Assembly (NCBI GenBank): GCA_966211525.1
Contig: CBIHOZ010000011.1
Location: 9,114 to 73,113, forward strand
Reading direction: 5' to 3'
Source: Ohtaekwangia sp966211525
GTDB taxonomy: Bacteria > Bacteroidota > Bacteroidia > Cytophagales > Cyclobacteriaceae
DNA length: 64,000 nt
The position numbers were made by a program, and so were the translations under genes. Shown here piece after piece: positions 36,360 to 45,377 of this stretch. Numbering within the stretch: position 1 is the stretch's first letter; every line of letters starts with the position of its first letter. The notes under the pieces were generated by a model. That model searched no databases, had not been told where the DNA came from, and saw nothing but the letters and a program-made list of their open reading frames with translations.

Positions 36360-37565
36360 CTATTTGGTAACGCAGATCTTGTCTTTCAACTTCGCTTCGG
36401 CTTTTAATCCGAGGGCTTCTGCTTTCTTCAGGTCTTCACACGCTTCGGTATATTTGTTCAACCGGTAGCGGGCAATCGCGCGGTTGTAGTAAGCAGGAGC
36501 GGAGTCTGGTATATAGATCAGCGCAGCCGTATAGTCTTCCACAGCATCAGCATAGCGTTCCTGTTTCAGCAGAACATTTGCGCGGTTGATCCATGCCTTT
36601 ACAAAACTCTCCTTCAGATCGATTGCTTTGGTATAGTCTGAAAACGCACCGGTATAATCTTTCATCCGCTCTTTCACGATACCACGACTCAGCCAGATCT
36701 CCGGATCTTTCTGTTCAATCTCAAGCGCTTTGTTATAGTCATCCAAGGCTCCTTTCAGATAGCCGCCTTCGAGGCGTTGAAAGGCACGTTCGAGGTAAGG
36801 TGCCAGCATACTGGAGTCGCTGTCGATAGCCTGTTCCAGTGGATCTTGTGATGCTTTTCGTTCTCCCTTTAACCGCTTGAACACCGCGATGTTATGCAGT
36901 GCTACCGGATGATTCGGATTAATGGATAAAGCTTTGTTGAAGTCGTCTAGGGCAGCCGTTGAGTCCTTCATACTTTGCTTTGAAAGACCGCGGTTCACAT
37001 AGAAGTCAGCTTCTTTCGGAGAGAGTCGTATAGCGGAGTCCAGCCACGCAACAGAACGTTGCAGGTTGTTTTGCTTCTGGTCGATAACGCCGAGGTAATT
37101 ATAGATCAGCGGCCGGTTGCCACTTTGTGCCGTTGTGATCGGATTGCCACTGGTGCCGGGCGAGCGGTTGAAATATAGGGTTTGTGTAGCACCGGGCGGA
37201 ACCTTAAGGTAACGCGTGAAGTCTTCGTATGCCTGATCGTATTTTTTCAATTGATAGCGAATCAGTCCGCGGCTGAAGAGCGCTTCCGGGTTGTCGGGCT
37301 TGCGTTCCAGATATATACTATAATCGGTGAGCGCTCCTTCGATGTCCTTTAATTGTTCGCGGGTAGAGGCGCGGACAAAATAAGCCTCGGTAAATCCGGG
37401 GCGTTCGGTAAGACATTGGTTGAGTAATGTAAGGGCCTTGCTATACTCGCCAGCGTCATGCGCCTCCTGTGCCTGTTCAAAAAGTTCTTCGGGACGAACC
37501 TTTTTCTGCTGAGCAAACACCACGGTGGTAGCGATGAGCGCGATAAAAAATGAAAACACTTTCAT
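36360..37565 (-). CDS. Secreted TPR protein
   Basis: From ATG 37565 the protein has 401 residues with a signal peptide (FSFFIALIATTVVFAQ) and at least eight TPR units (for example PDNPEALFSRGLIRYQLKKY and PEIWLSRGIVKERMKDYTGA). An 18-residue in-frame extension upstream lacks a signal sequence and is rejected. It is convergent with ligD and divergent from the TetR gene. Confidence 0.88.
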   Translation of the reverse strand: MKVFSFFIALIATTVVFAQQKKVRPEELFEQAQEAHDAGEYSKALTLLNQCLTERPGFTEAYFVRASTREQLKDIEGALTDYSIYLERKPDNPEALFSRGLIRYQLKKYDQAYEDFTRYLKVPPGATQTLYFNRSPGTSGNPITTAQSGNRPLIYNYLGVIDQKQNNLQRSVAWLDSAIRLSPKEADFYVNRGLSKQSMKDSTAALDDFNKALSINPNHPVALHNIAVFKRLKGERKASQDPLEQAIDSDSSMLAPYLERAFQRLEGGYLKGALDDYNKALEIEQKDPEIWLSRGIVKERMKDYTGAFSDYTKAIDLKESFVKAWINRANVLLKQERYADAVEDYTAALIYIPDSAPAYYNRAIARYRLNKYTEACEDLKKAEALGLKAEAKLKDKICVTK

Positions 37566-37636
37566 GACGTGAAATATAACGAAAGAATCATCGCTTTCTT
37601 GCAAACCCTTTGGCATCAAATCCTGTTTAATTCATC

Positions 37637-38308
37637 ATGGAAACCACAAAAAAGAGCACTCGAAAATCTGAGAGCAAGGCTTCGGATGAAAAGATAAAAT
37701 CAGCATATATAAATTACCTGTTAACCGAAGGCCGTCAGCCGGCATCCATCTATAAATTCTGCCTCGACAACGGTATGAAGGAAGAGGAGTTCTACAACCA
37801 CTTCGGGTCGTTCGAAGCGCTCGAGCGAAATATCTGGAAAGGCTTTATTGACAAAACCATTATTCGTTTACAGACGGATAATTCTTTCAACGAGTTCTCT
37901 ACACGCGAACAGGTTCTTGCATTCTATTTTACATTGCTCGAAGAATTGCGCGCCAACCGAAGCTTTGTGCTGCAACAGCTCGGAAATATCAGACGACTGG
38001 AATTGACTCCTGGTTTTCTGAAAGGATTTAAGGAATCGTTCGAAACGTTTTTCGAAAATATACTGAACCATGGCAAAGGAAAAGGAGAGGTGGCCAATCG
38101 TCCGTACCTCGACAAGCGTTATCCGCAACTCTTCTGGCTGCACATGGGTTTTATACTGACGTTCTGGAAAGAAGATGACAGCACAGGTTTTGAAAAGACA
38201 GATGCAGCCATCGAGAAATCCGTTAACCTGGCGTTCGATCTCATCGGCAAAGGTGCTGTGGATGCAGCAATCGACTTTGGTAAATTTCTGTATCAGAACA
38301 AAAGATAG
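37637..38308 (+). CDS. TetR-family transcriptional regulator
   Basis: The 223-residue protein has an N-terminal helix-turn-helix (SIYKFCLDNGMKEEEFYNHF, about residues 37-56) and a helical ligand domain. The second residue region is lysine-rich. It is followed after 75 bp by an AarF-type kinase gene, a pairing I recognise from Bacteroidota, suggesting it regulates that kinase. Confidence 0.85.
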   Translation: METTKKSTRKSESKASDEKIKSAYINYLLTEGRQPASIYKFCLDNGMKEEEFYNHFGSFEALERNIWKGFIDKTIIRLQTDNSFNEFSTREQVLAFYFTLLEELRANRSFVLQQLGNIRRLELTPGFLKGFKESFETFFENILNHGKGKGEVANRPYLDKRYPQLFWLHMGFILTFWKEDDSTGFEKTDAAIEKSVNLAFDLIGKGAVDAAIDFGKFLYQNKR

Positions 38309-38383
38309 CGGCACGCTGTTACACACTTGCACGCGCACACCTCACTATAGATAGATCGAGCCTTATTTTCTCTCCCGATAATT

Positions 38384-39676
38384 ATGAAAGAATTTGAGCG
38401 TATACCTGTGACCAAAGTTCAACGGGCCACAAAATTTATAACCACCGGAGCCAAGATCGGAACCAACTACCTGAAGCATTATGGTAAGAAGCTGATCAAC
38501 CCGGATGTTTCCAAAGACGAGTTGCATGCTGATAATGCAAATGATATATATAATTCACTGAGCGAACTGAAAGGTGGTGCGCTAAAAGTAGCGCAGATGT
38601 TGAGCATGGATAAGAACCTGTTGCCAACGGCCTACCAGCAAAAGTTTGCCATGGCACAATATAGTGCTCCGCCTTTATCATATCCTTTGGTAGTAAAGAC
38701 TTTCCAGAATCATTTCGGAAAAAGTCCCGAGCAGATGTTTGAGACATTTACCAAAAAAGCAGTGAATGCTGCTTCGATGGGACAAGTACACCAGGCAACA
38801 CTGAACGGAAAAAAGCTGGCGGTAAAAATTCAATATCCCGGTGTTGGTGATAGTGTGAAGTCTGACCTCGCGATGGTAAAACCTATTGCACTCTCCATGT
38901 TCAACCTGAATCCGGTGGAGTATGATGAGTTCATTAAAGAAGTTGAAGAGCGCATGCTCGAAGAGACCGATTATAGTCTGGAACTGAAACGGTCTATTGA
39001 TTTGTCGCAGCGAAGTCGTGATGTGAAGAATATAGTCTTCCCGCATTACTACCCGGAGTTCTCGTGTCCGAAAATTCTGACAATGGATTGGCTCGAAGGT
39101 AAAATGCTGGGCGAAGTGATCGGCAAAGAATTACCAGCCGGTGCAGCGGACAAGATTGGTCAGGCGATGTGGGACTTCTACCATTTCCAGATGCACCAGT
39201 TACGTGCTGTTCATGCTGACCCGCATCCTGGTAATTTTATTATCACGAACGACTACAAACTGGGCATCATCGATTTTGGTTGTGTGAAGGTTATACCGCC
39301 GGAGTTCTATAATGTATACTATCGCCTGCTTGATGCCGATATACTGACGGATAAAAAGAAGCGTGACTTTGTGTTTGAGCAGTTGCGTTTCGTTTACCCG
39401 AGCGATACTCCGAAAGAGCGTGAATTCTTTATGGGCATCTTTACGAAACTTGTGGAGCTACTGGCCCGTCCGTTCCGCTCTGAAAATTTTAATTTTGCCA
39501 ACGATGATTACTTCAACGAGTTGTTTTCATTCGGAGAAACGCTCGCCAATATGAAAGAGCTGCGCGAATCGAAAAAAGCCCGCGGTGTAGGAGAGGCTAT
39601 CTATATTAACCGAACCTACTTCGGACTTTACAACATTCTGCACGATCTGAAAGCAACGGTAAAAACTGGTTATTAA
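38384..39676 (+). CDS. AarF/UbiB (ABC1/ADCK) family atypical kinase
   Basis: The 430-residue protein carries the ABC1 marks: KGGALKVAQMLSMD (the KxGQ motif here KVAQ), NAASMGQVHQATL, the ATP-binding lysine KLAVKIQYPG, HADPHPGNF and the DFG motif IDFGCVKV. UbiB-like proteins support isoprenoid-quinone or lipid metabolism. The replacement of Gly by Ala in KxGQ is a deviation. The stop codon merges into a heptanucleotide tandem repeat. Confidence 0.9.
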   Translation: MKEFERIPVTKVQRATKFITTGAKIGTNYLKHYGKKLINPDVSKDELHADNANDIYNSLSELKGGALKVAQMLSMDKNLLPTAYQQKFAMAQYSAPPLSYPLVVKTFQNHFGKSPEQMFETFTKKAVNAASMGQVHQATLNGKKLAVKIQYPGVGDSVKSDLAMVKPIALSMFNLNPVEYDEFIKEVEERMLEETDYSLELKRSIDLSQRSRDVKNIVFPHYYPEFSCPKILTMDWLEGKMLGEVIGKELPAGAADKIGQAMWDFYHFQMHQLRAVHADPHPGNFIITNDYKLGIIDFGCVKVIPPEFYNVYYRLLDADILTDKKKRDFVFEQLRFVYPSDTPKEREFFMGIFTKLVELLARPFRSENFNFANDDYFNELFSFGETLANMKELRESKKARGVGEAIYINRTYFGLYNILHDLKATVKTGY

Positions 39677-39730
39677 GAAGTAAGAAGTAAGAAGTAAGAA
39701 GTAAGAAGTAAGAAGTAAGAAGTAAGAAGT
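39675..39730. repeat. Eight tandem copies of AAGAAGT
   Basis: Eight perfect 7-bp units begin at the stop codon of the AarF gene and end at the stem of a terminator. Such a short-sequence repeat is prone to copy-number change. Confidence 0.95.
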
Positions 39731-39771
39731 ATACATTCTTCAGTAGCCGTCACTGAAGAATGTATGCTTTT
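39731..39771. terminator. Bidirectional terminator
   Basis: A perfect 14-bp stem (ATACATTCTTCAGT and its complement) with a 7-nt loop is followed by CTTTTTCATTT. It lies between the convergent AarF and alpha/beta hydrolase genes. Confidence 0.85.
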
Positions 39772-39780
39772 TCATTTCGA

Positions 39781-40656
39781 CTATAGCAGAAACGCATCTG
39801 TTTTCTGGAAGAACCATGCAGGCTCATCGTAGAATATAAAATGCTTGCCGGTGTCGGTGATTTCAACTGTGGCTTGCTTCACGTTGCTTACCTGTGCCGT
39901 ATACATCGCCACTGCCGATTCGTGTGTAACGCCATAACTCTTGTAGGCAATCCATGCGCCCATTAAGAGTACAGGACATTTGATCGAAGCAACGGTCTCG
40001 CGCAAATCGGTAGACATCATCTCGTACATTACTTTCGCTTGCGTTTTTACATCAGCCTTCTTTGCAATGGCCATCACTTCATCAATGCGCTGCGGACTGG
40101 TAATCATCGAACCCAGAAACATGCGTGTGTTGGCTTCGAATTGTTCCTGCGTTTGTGCACTCATCATTTTATACATGTTCTCGGCCATAGGCTTGGCACT
40201 TTCAACAGTGGCACCGGGCATTTGCAAAGCAGGCATGAATGGAACGCCATCCACTGCAATTACTTTTTCAAAGAGATCAGGAGCGGAAGCGGCAGTCCAC
40301 AAAGCAATAAAGGCACCCATGCTGTGTCCTATAATTACAGGCTTCTTCAGTTTTTTGGTGCGTGTATAGTTGATCACATCGTCTTTTACCGCAGCCAGGA
40401 AATTATCGCGGGTAGCCGGGGCGTTGCCACCGAAGCCTGCCAGTGTTATAATGTGACATTCATATTTATCCTGGTAATGAGCAACGGTTTCTTTCCAAAC
40501 ATCGCCACTGCAGGTGAGACCATGAATCAGGATCATGGGCTTGCCACTGCCTTTTACGTCTACCGTAAACAGTGACTGAGCGAACGATGCGATCATGTTG
40601 CCCAATAAGAAGGCAATCAGTAAGCCAATAGCGGGAAGAGAAAATATGCGTTTCAT
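39781..40656 (-). CDS. Secreted alpha/beta hydrolase
   Basis: The 291-residue protein has a signal peptide ending ASFAQ. Hydrolase-fold marks: oxyanion HGLTCSGD, nucleophile elbow GHSMG (Ser about residue 114), catalytic Asp candidate in a later strand, and catalytic His in TGKHFIFYD near the end. Substrate unknown. It is divergent from lytS; direct repeats fitting a LytTR site lie about 60 bp upstream of its start, so it is a candidate target of that system. Confidence 0.9.
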   Translation of the reverse strand: MKRIFSLPAIGLLIAFLLGNMIASFAQSLFTVDVKGSGKPMILIHGLTCSGDVWKETVAHYQDKYECHIITLAGFGGNAPATRDNFLAAVKDDVINYTRTKKLKKPVIIGHSMGAFIALWTAASAPDLFEKVIAVDGVPFMPALQMPGATVESAKPMAENMYKMMSAQTQEQFEANTRMFLGSMITSPQRIDEVMAIAKKADVKTQAKVMYEMMSTDLRETVASIKCPVLLMGAWIAYKSYGVTHESAVAMYTAQVSNVKQATVEITDTGKHFIFYDEPAWFFQKTDAFLL

Positions 40657-40717
40657 ACGAGGTTTGTTTTAGTTGATGCACCAAAACAACGCAGCGGCTA
40701 CCGGCTTCTAAACTATT

Positions 40718-40746
40718 ATTGACCAACGGTATATACGTATTGACGA
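40718..40746 (-). promoter_or_regulatory. Putative LytTR site facing the hydrolase gene
   Basis: On the minus strand TCGTCAAT and TGGTCAAT lie 21 bp apart start to start. The arrangement mirrors the pair at 40816-40844. Confidence 0.55.
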
Positions 40747-40815
40747 TTGTGGGATGATCTGTGTGCATTGAATCGCCACCGGTTTGAACTCGTCCATTCC
40801 AATGGGTAAAACAGC

Positions 40816-40844
40816 TGGTCAATACTTTCAAGCTCTTGGTCAAT
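40816..40844 (+). promoter_or_regulatory. Putative LytTR site facing lytS
   Basis: Two perfect copies of TGGTCAAT (40816-40823 and 40837-40844) are 21 bp apart start to start, the spacing expected of a LytTR dimer on direct repeats. The site ends 44 bp before the lytS ATG. Confidence 0.6.
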
Positions 40845-40887
40845 GAAATGTGCTACGATCCTGGCGATCTGACTACCTTGCATTACT

Positions 40888-41895
40888 ATGAAACCGAAAT
40901 CCTCCTTCAGACAGGTGTTTCTTCGCTACAAGCTTCACCATATACTGTTCTGGATTTTCTATTTTGTATTCTGGCTGTCGATATACTTCAAGTCTTATCC
41001 GTTTTCGCTGTTGCTGGTCAACACCACGTTGTATGCGGTCTTTACAGCGGCCTCGTTTTACCTTATTATATATGTACTCTTACCGCGTTACCTCAACAAG
41101 CGGCAATACCTGGCCTTCTTCGGTTTGTCGATTATAGCCCTGGTGGTTTTTTCGGCTGTGCTGGGAGCCGGGCTGTATTGGAACATGCATGACTATGTAA
41201 CGCAACACAAGATCCAGTACACTCAAACTTCGCTCTATGCTTTTATGAGTATATTTTCGATGGTATGTATGCTGGGCGGGGCAAAATTGTTCAACGACCG
41301 GTTGCGTTTGGAACGCCAGCGACTCGAGGCAGAACTTCGGTATCTGAAGGCACAGGTTAATCCTCATTTCCTGTTCAACGCCATCAACAGTGTATACTTC
41401 CTCATCAAGAAAGATCCGGATAAGGCTTCCGAAACGCTGATCAAACTCAGCGACCTGTTGCGCTTTCAGTTATATGATTGCTCGGACGAGAAGATACCCG
41501 TTGAGAAAGAACTCGACTATATTCAAAACTATATTGAGCTCGAAAAGATCCGGAAGGGAGCACGTGTAAAAGTAGAATATAGCTGCGAAGGCAACATGAG
41601 TGGTTTTTTGATAGCACCGTTTATGCTGATACCTTTTCTGGAAAATGCTTTCAAGTATGTGTCGAACTACGCAGACTTTGCCAATGTGATCCGGGTAAAA
41701 CTGGTGCGTACGGAAACAGAATTTACTGCAACCTTTATGAATACACATGAAAATGTTCAGCGAAGCGGAGTAGGAGGGATCGGTCTGGCCAACGTAAAGC
41801 GCAGACTGGAACTGGTATATCCCAACCAACACCACCTGCACCTAGATGAACAACGGGATACCTATACGGCAACCTTATCCTTAAAAGTAGCATGA
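40888..41895 (+). CDS. LytS/YehU-type sensor histidine kinase
   Basis: The 335-residue protein has four membrane helices (about residues 15-140), a short coiled coil, then the His_kinase domain with phosphoacceptor NPHFLFNAINS near residue 165 and a degenerate ATPase domain (FLENAFKY; GIGLANVKRRL). No extracellular sensor domain is present, so the signal is probably membrane-linked. The gene overlaps its response regulator by 4 nt (ATGA). Confidence 0.94.
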   Translation: MKPKSSFRQVFLRYKLHHILFWIFYFVFWLSIYFKSYPFSLLLVNTTLYAVFTAASFYLIIYVLLPRYLNKRQYLAFFGLSIIALVVFSAVLGAGLYWNMHDYVTQHKIQYTQTSLYAFMSIFSMVCMLGGAKLFNDRLRLERQRLEAELRYLKAQVNPHFLFNAINSVYFLIKKDPDKASETLIKLSDLLRFQLYDCSDEKIPVEKELDYIQNYIELEKIRKGARVKVEYSCEGNMSGFLIAPFMLIPFLENAFKYVSNYADFANVIRVKLVRTETEFTATFMNTHENVQRSGVGGIGLANVKRRLELVYPNQHHLHLDEQRDTYTATLSLKVA

Positions 41896-42605
41896 ACCGA
41901 AAGATACAAACCCTGGTAGTGGAAGATGAACCGCTGGCGCGCGAAGGCTTGATCAACTATATAAAGGATATTGATTTCCTGGAAGTGAAAGCCGCGTGTG
42001 AAAATGCGCTCGAAGCCAACCAGGTTTTAACGAGTATGCCCATCGAACTTATGTTCCTGGATATACAGATGCCGAAGATCACCGGTATAGATTTTCTGAA
42101 GTCTATCAAAGAGCCACCCATGGTGATCATGACTACGGCCTACCCGAACTTTGCCTTGCAGGGGTACGAACTTGATGTGCTCGATTACCTGGTGAAGCCT
42201 TTTCCATTCGATCGCTTTCTGAAAGCCGTGAACAAAGCCCGCGACTTCTTCGAACTGAAAACGAGGAGTCATGAACCAGCAGTCACCACATGTGACGACT
42301 ACTTCTTTGTGAAATGCGATTATCGTTATGAGAAGATTCACTTTGAGGATGTACTCTATGTAGAAGGTATGGAAAACTATGTGGTGATCCATACAGCCAC
42401 CAAACAATTTATGACGTTACTAAGAATGAAGAATGTGGAGGAGACGTTGCCGCCATCTTCGTTCATTCGCATTCATAAATCCTATATCGCTTCCGTGAAA
42501 GCCATCTCGGCTATAGACGGTAACGAGGTTGTAGTAGGCAACAAGAAGCTGCCGTTAAGTCGCGAGAAGAAAGCGGAGATCCTCGAAAAGCTTCTTAAAA
42601 ATTGA
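41892..42605 (+). CDS. LytTR-type response regulator
   Basis: The 237-residue protein has a receiver domain (acidic pocket VVEDEPLA, phospho-Asp in MFLDIQMPKITG, Lys in YLVKPFPF) and a LytTR DNA-binding domain (about residues 135-235: CDYRYEKIHFEDVLYVEGMENY, SFIRIHKSYIAS). It is the partner of the overlapping LytS kinase. Direct repeats upstream of lytS suggest autoregulation. Confidence 0.95.
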   Translation: MNRKIQTLVVEDEPLAREGLINYIKDIDFLEVKAACENALEANQVLTSMPIELMFLDIQMPKITGIDFLKSIKEPPMVIMTTAYPNFALQGYELDVLDYLVKPFPFDRFLKAVNKARDFFELKTRSHEPAVTTCDDYFFVKCDYRYEKIHFEDVLYVEGMENYVVIHTATKQFMTLLRMKNVEETLPPSSFIRIHKSYIASVKAISAIDGNEVVVGNKKLPLSREKKAEILEKLLKN

Positions 42606-42664
42606 CGAGCCGTTGTCGGGCACGGAATTTTTAACGCTGCCGTTTAAAAAAGATGATGTTTTTG

Positions 42665-42697
42665 TTTTGATAATAATATTCATTATCAGTACTTTAG
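42665..42697 (+). promoter_or_regulatory. ku promoter with a palindrome in the spacer
   Basis: TTTTG (42665-42669) is followed after 20 nt by TACTTTAG (42690-42697), a good Bacteroidota promoter. The spacer holds the inverted repeat GATAAT-N7-ATTATC (42669-42687), a candidate operator. Confidence 0.55.
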
Positions 42698-42731
42698 TAT
42701 CGTTCATTTCATTTTTTAAACTAAGTACACT

Positions 42732-43589
42732 ATGCGTGCCATCTGGAAAGGACACATCCAATTTTCACTCGTAACAATCCCGGTAAGAATTTATAATGCT
42801 ATAGATTCTGGTCAAAGTATCAGTTTCAATCTCTTATCCAAAGAGGGCCATAATCCGGTGAGTTATGAAAAGAAAGATAAAGTAACAGGTCAGACATTAA
42901 AGACAGAAGATATCGTAAAAGGATATCAGTATGAACCTGGCCAATATGTGATCATCGACCAGGAGGACTTGAACAAAGTAAAACTCAAAAGTGAAAAAGT
43001 AATTGAGATTGAAGGCTTTGTTGATACATCGGAAGTTAGTCCAACACTATACGAAGCTCCATACTATATAGGACCGGATGGTGATGTAGCCGCAAAGACC
43101 TATGGCTTGCTCAGTCATACCTTAAAAGAATCCGGAAGAATTGCTGTTGGTAAAGTAGTATTGCGTGATCGTGAGACACCCGTGTTACTTGCTCCGATGG
43201 AAGGCGGTATGGTAATGTATCGCTTGCGTTATCCGAATGAAGTGCGCAGTATGCGCGAGGTACCTCAGCTACTCGAAGTTAAACCGGACAAAGAACAACT
43301 GAAGCTCGCGAAGACGCTTGTGGATTCCATGACCACCAAGTTTGCCAACATTGAAATGAAGGATCACTATACCGAAGCCTTGAAGAATATCATTGATGCC
43401 AAGGTGGAAGGTAAAGAGGTTGTTACACGCATCGAAGAAATTCCGAAGGTGGTTGATATCATGACGGCTCTGAAGGCAAGTATAGATGCCGCCAAGAAAC
43501 CAATGGAGAAAGCGAAAGGCGAGACTGCAAAAAAAGCGAAAGCCGAAAAAGAAAAACCAGCGAAGACTGCGAAACGAAAAGCAAGCTGA
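42732..43589 (+). CDS. ku: Ku protein (NHEJ end-binding)
   Basis: The 285-residue protein opens MRAIWKGHIQFSLVTIPV, the bacterial Ku signature, and carries the core beta-barrel (LYEAPYYIGPDGDVAAKTYGLL...GRIAVGKVVLRDRE) and a Lys/Ala-rich C-terminal tail of about 35 residues, which in other Ku proteins contacts DNA and LigD. It forms a homodimeric ring on DNA ends. Confidence 0.97.
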   Translation: MRAIWKGHIQFSLVTIPVRIYNAIDSGQSISFNLLSKEGHNPVSYEKKDKVTGQTLKTEDIVKGYQYEPGQYVIIDQEDLNKVKLKSEKVIEIEGFVDTSEVSPTLYEAPYYIGPDGDVAAKTYGLLSHTLKESGRIAVGKVVLRDRETPVLLAPMEGGMVMYRLRYPNEVRSMREVPQLLEVKPDKEQLKLAKTLVDSMTTKFANIEMKDHYTEALKNIIDAKVEGKEVVTRIEEIPKVVDIMTALKASIDAAKKPMEKAKGETAKKAKAEKEKPAKTAKRKAS

Positions 43590-43730
43590 TATTGTTACTC
43601 TGCCACAATACGTTACACGTTATCAGTTAAACGAAAGTCAAACAATATTCGCGGACAATTCCGGTTAACTATAACGGATGCCTGATAACAGTCAGGTAAA
43701 CAATTAGCGGATAACGTTTAACTTTACACC

Positions 43731-44348
43731 GTGGCAAAAATAATCCAGTTCAAAGTAGATCACGTTCCGGAGAAATTCGGACCTCAGCCCGCGCGCGCTA
43801 ACAAACAGCACAAGCCGCAGGGTAAGGGGAAAGAACTGGAGAAACTTGGCCAACTCAATCTCTTCGGCGGAGGCAAAGTTGTTCGACTGAACCAGATCTC
43901 CGTATTCGAAGAAGCATTGATGCTCGATGATCAGGGCGATCGCGCTACTGCCAGAACCCGCTACTTAAAAGCAATCGAAGAACACGACTCGATCGCTGAT
44001 GCTTATTGCAACCTCGGCATTCTTGAATTCAAGGAAGGCAACAATACCAAGGCCATAGACTTCTTTACACTATGTCTTAAAGAAGAGCCGCGTCATTTTG
44101 AAGCGCACTATAATTTAGCAAACCTGTATGCGGAAGTGGGTAACTTTGCATTGGCCAAAGTACACTATAGTGTATCCATCGAGATCGAACCGAATTTTCC
44201 CAATAGTCATTTCAACTTAGGACTAACGTTAGCCATGAATAAAGAATTTGCTGAAGCGATTAACGCGCTGAAGCACTATCGGCAACTCACACCAAAGACT
44301 GAACACAGCCAGGTTGATGAGCTCATCCGGAAGTTGATTAGTACTTAA
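43731..44348 (+). CDS. Cytoplasmic TPR protein
   Basis: The 205-residue protein starts with GTG. The first about 55 residues are basic and unstructured; the rest is three to four TPR units (DAYCNLGILEFKEGNNTKAI, EAHYNLANLYAEVGNFALAK, NSHFNLGLTLAMNKEFAEAI). No signal peptide. A -7-like TAACTTTA (43719-43726) lies right before the start, suggesting a very short leader. Confidence 0.8.
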   Translation: MAKIIQFKVDHVPEKFGPQPARANKQHKPQGKGKELEKLGQLNLFGGGKVVRLNQISVFEEALMLDDQGDRATARTRYLKAIEEHDSIADAYCNLGILEFKEGNNTKAIDFFTLCLKEEPRHFEAHYNLANLYAEVGNFALAKVHYSVSIEIEPNFPNSHFNLGLTLAMNKEFAEAINALKHYRQLTPKTEHSQVDELIRKLIST

Positions 44349-44359
44349 GTTTTTTGTTT

Positions 44360-44450
44360 CCCGCAGAAATCGCTGATTTACGCAGAGGTAAATATCATAC
44401 GCTGTTAGTAGCGTAATATAATATCTGCGTTTATCCGTGGTTTCTGCGGG
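44360..44450. repeat. Palindromic intergenic repeat (CCCGCAGAAA type)
   Basis: The arms CCCGCAGAAA...ACGCAGA (44360-44386) and TCTGCGT...TTTCTGCGGG (to 44450) are imperfect reverse complements over about 27 bp. A small hairpin (TACGCT/AGCGTA) lies at the centre. It looks like a MITE- or REP-like dispersed repeat, and it sits between convergent genes where it could also act as a terminator. Confidence 0.6.
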
Positions 44451-44460
44451 AGAATCTTTT

Positions 44461-45315
44461 TTACATCGTCCAGATAGTGATGAAGAAGAGGAAGAAGCGA
44501 TACGCCTCCAGTGCCAGGAACAATCCCAGTATACCTGCAAAAGCTTTCAGAATTAAACGCTTGCCTTTCTGCCCGTAGAATGTGCGGGCCGCATAGAATA
44601 TAAAGTAAAGATTAGTAGATACAAAGATGATGGTGAGCGTGAGGTCATTCAAATATACTCCGTAAGTCGCATGGCTAACCCGGAAGATCTTGTTGATGAG
44701 TGCGAACAGTAATGTTAGTCCGATCGCATTCACCGCTAGGTTAAAACTTGTAAGCTCCACCGAGAAAGCCACATGGTCGGTAAAGTACCGGTTCTTCTTC
44801 CGGAAGATTAGACTGAGCGGTAAAGAAGCCAGCACAACAAAGACTACAATCAGCAACTTGGCAAGGCTTGTAGTTTTATCGTTATACATCAGCTCAAAGC
44901 CGGCCATGGTCATACCATCTTTTTTCAGAATGCCGGCAACAATACTTCGCACCAGTTTACTATGCGGCAGCACATGCAGTTGTGTATACAGCGATGAGTT
45001 GAACATCTGCAGCACCGGAAAAAGAAAATATACCAGGTTCAGAATGAAGAACATCTGCAACGGTCGCATGTACATCACCCTTCTGCCATCGACATACTCA
45101 CGGGATAGAAAGCCCGGCCTGGATATAGTTGACCATAGCGATTTGATAAACCGGTTATCCACGAAAGTGGTGGCAACCATTACGGCTCCTAAAAACGATT
45201 TGAACTTGCGGTCTTTGGGCTCAATGACTTTTTCGCCACACAAGTTACAATACAATCCAACGAAAGTGTGGTCACAACTTTTACACGTGTGTTCTTGCAA
45301 GGCGAGGTTATCCAT
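44461..45315 (-). CDS. DUF3667-family membrane protein with zinc ribbon
   Basis: The 284-residue protein opens with a treble-clef-type zinc ribbon (CKSCDHTFVGLYCNLCGEK, residues 11-29), then about six membrane helices. SREYVDGRRVMYMRPLQMFF is the family core. The function is unknown. Confidence 0.88.
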   Translation of the reverse strand: MDNLALQEHTCKSCDHTFVGLYCNLCGEKVIEPKDRKFKSFLGAVMVATTFVDNRFIKSLWSTISRPGFLSREYVDGRRVMYMRPLQMFFILNLVYFLFPVLQMFNSSLYTQLHVLPHSKLVRSIVAGILKKDGMTMAGFELMYNDKTTSLAKLLIVVFVVLASLPLSLIFRKKNRYFTDHVAFSVELTSFNLAVNAIGLTLLFALINKIFRVSHATYGVYLNDLTLTIIFVSTNLYFIFYAARTFYGQKGKRLILKAFAGILGLFLALEAYRFFLFFITIWTM

Positions 45316-45377
45316 TCTCTACAGGCTCTGGTTAGTATATACTTGTCAACGAATAACGGATCTCTGTTAAGATGTCG

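Noticed and set aside
39675..39730. CRISPR-like array
   Set aside because: The unit is 7 bp with no spacers; it is a simple tandem repeat.
43486..43668. 60-codon frame over the Ku tail
   Set aside because: It is an overlapping-frame artefact of the Lys/Ala-rich repeat codons.
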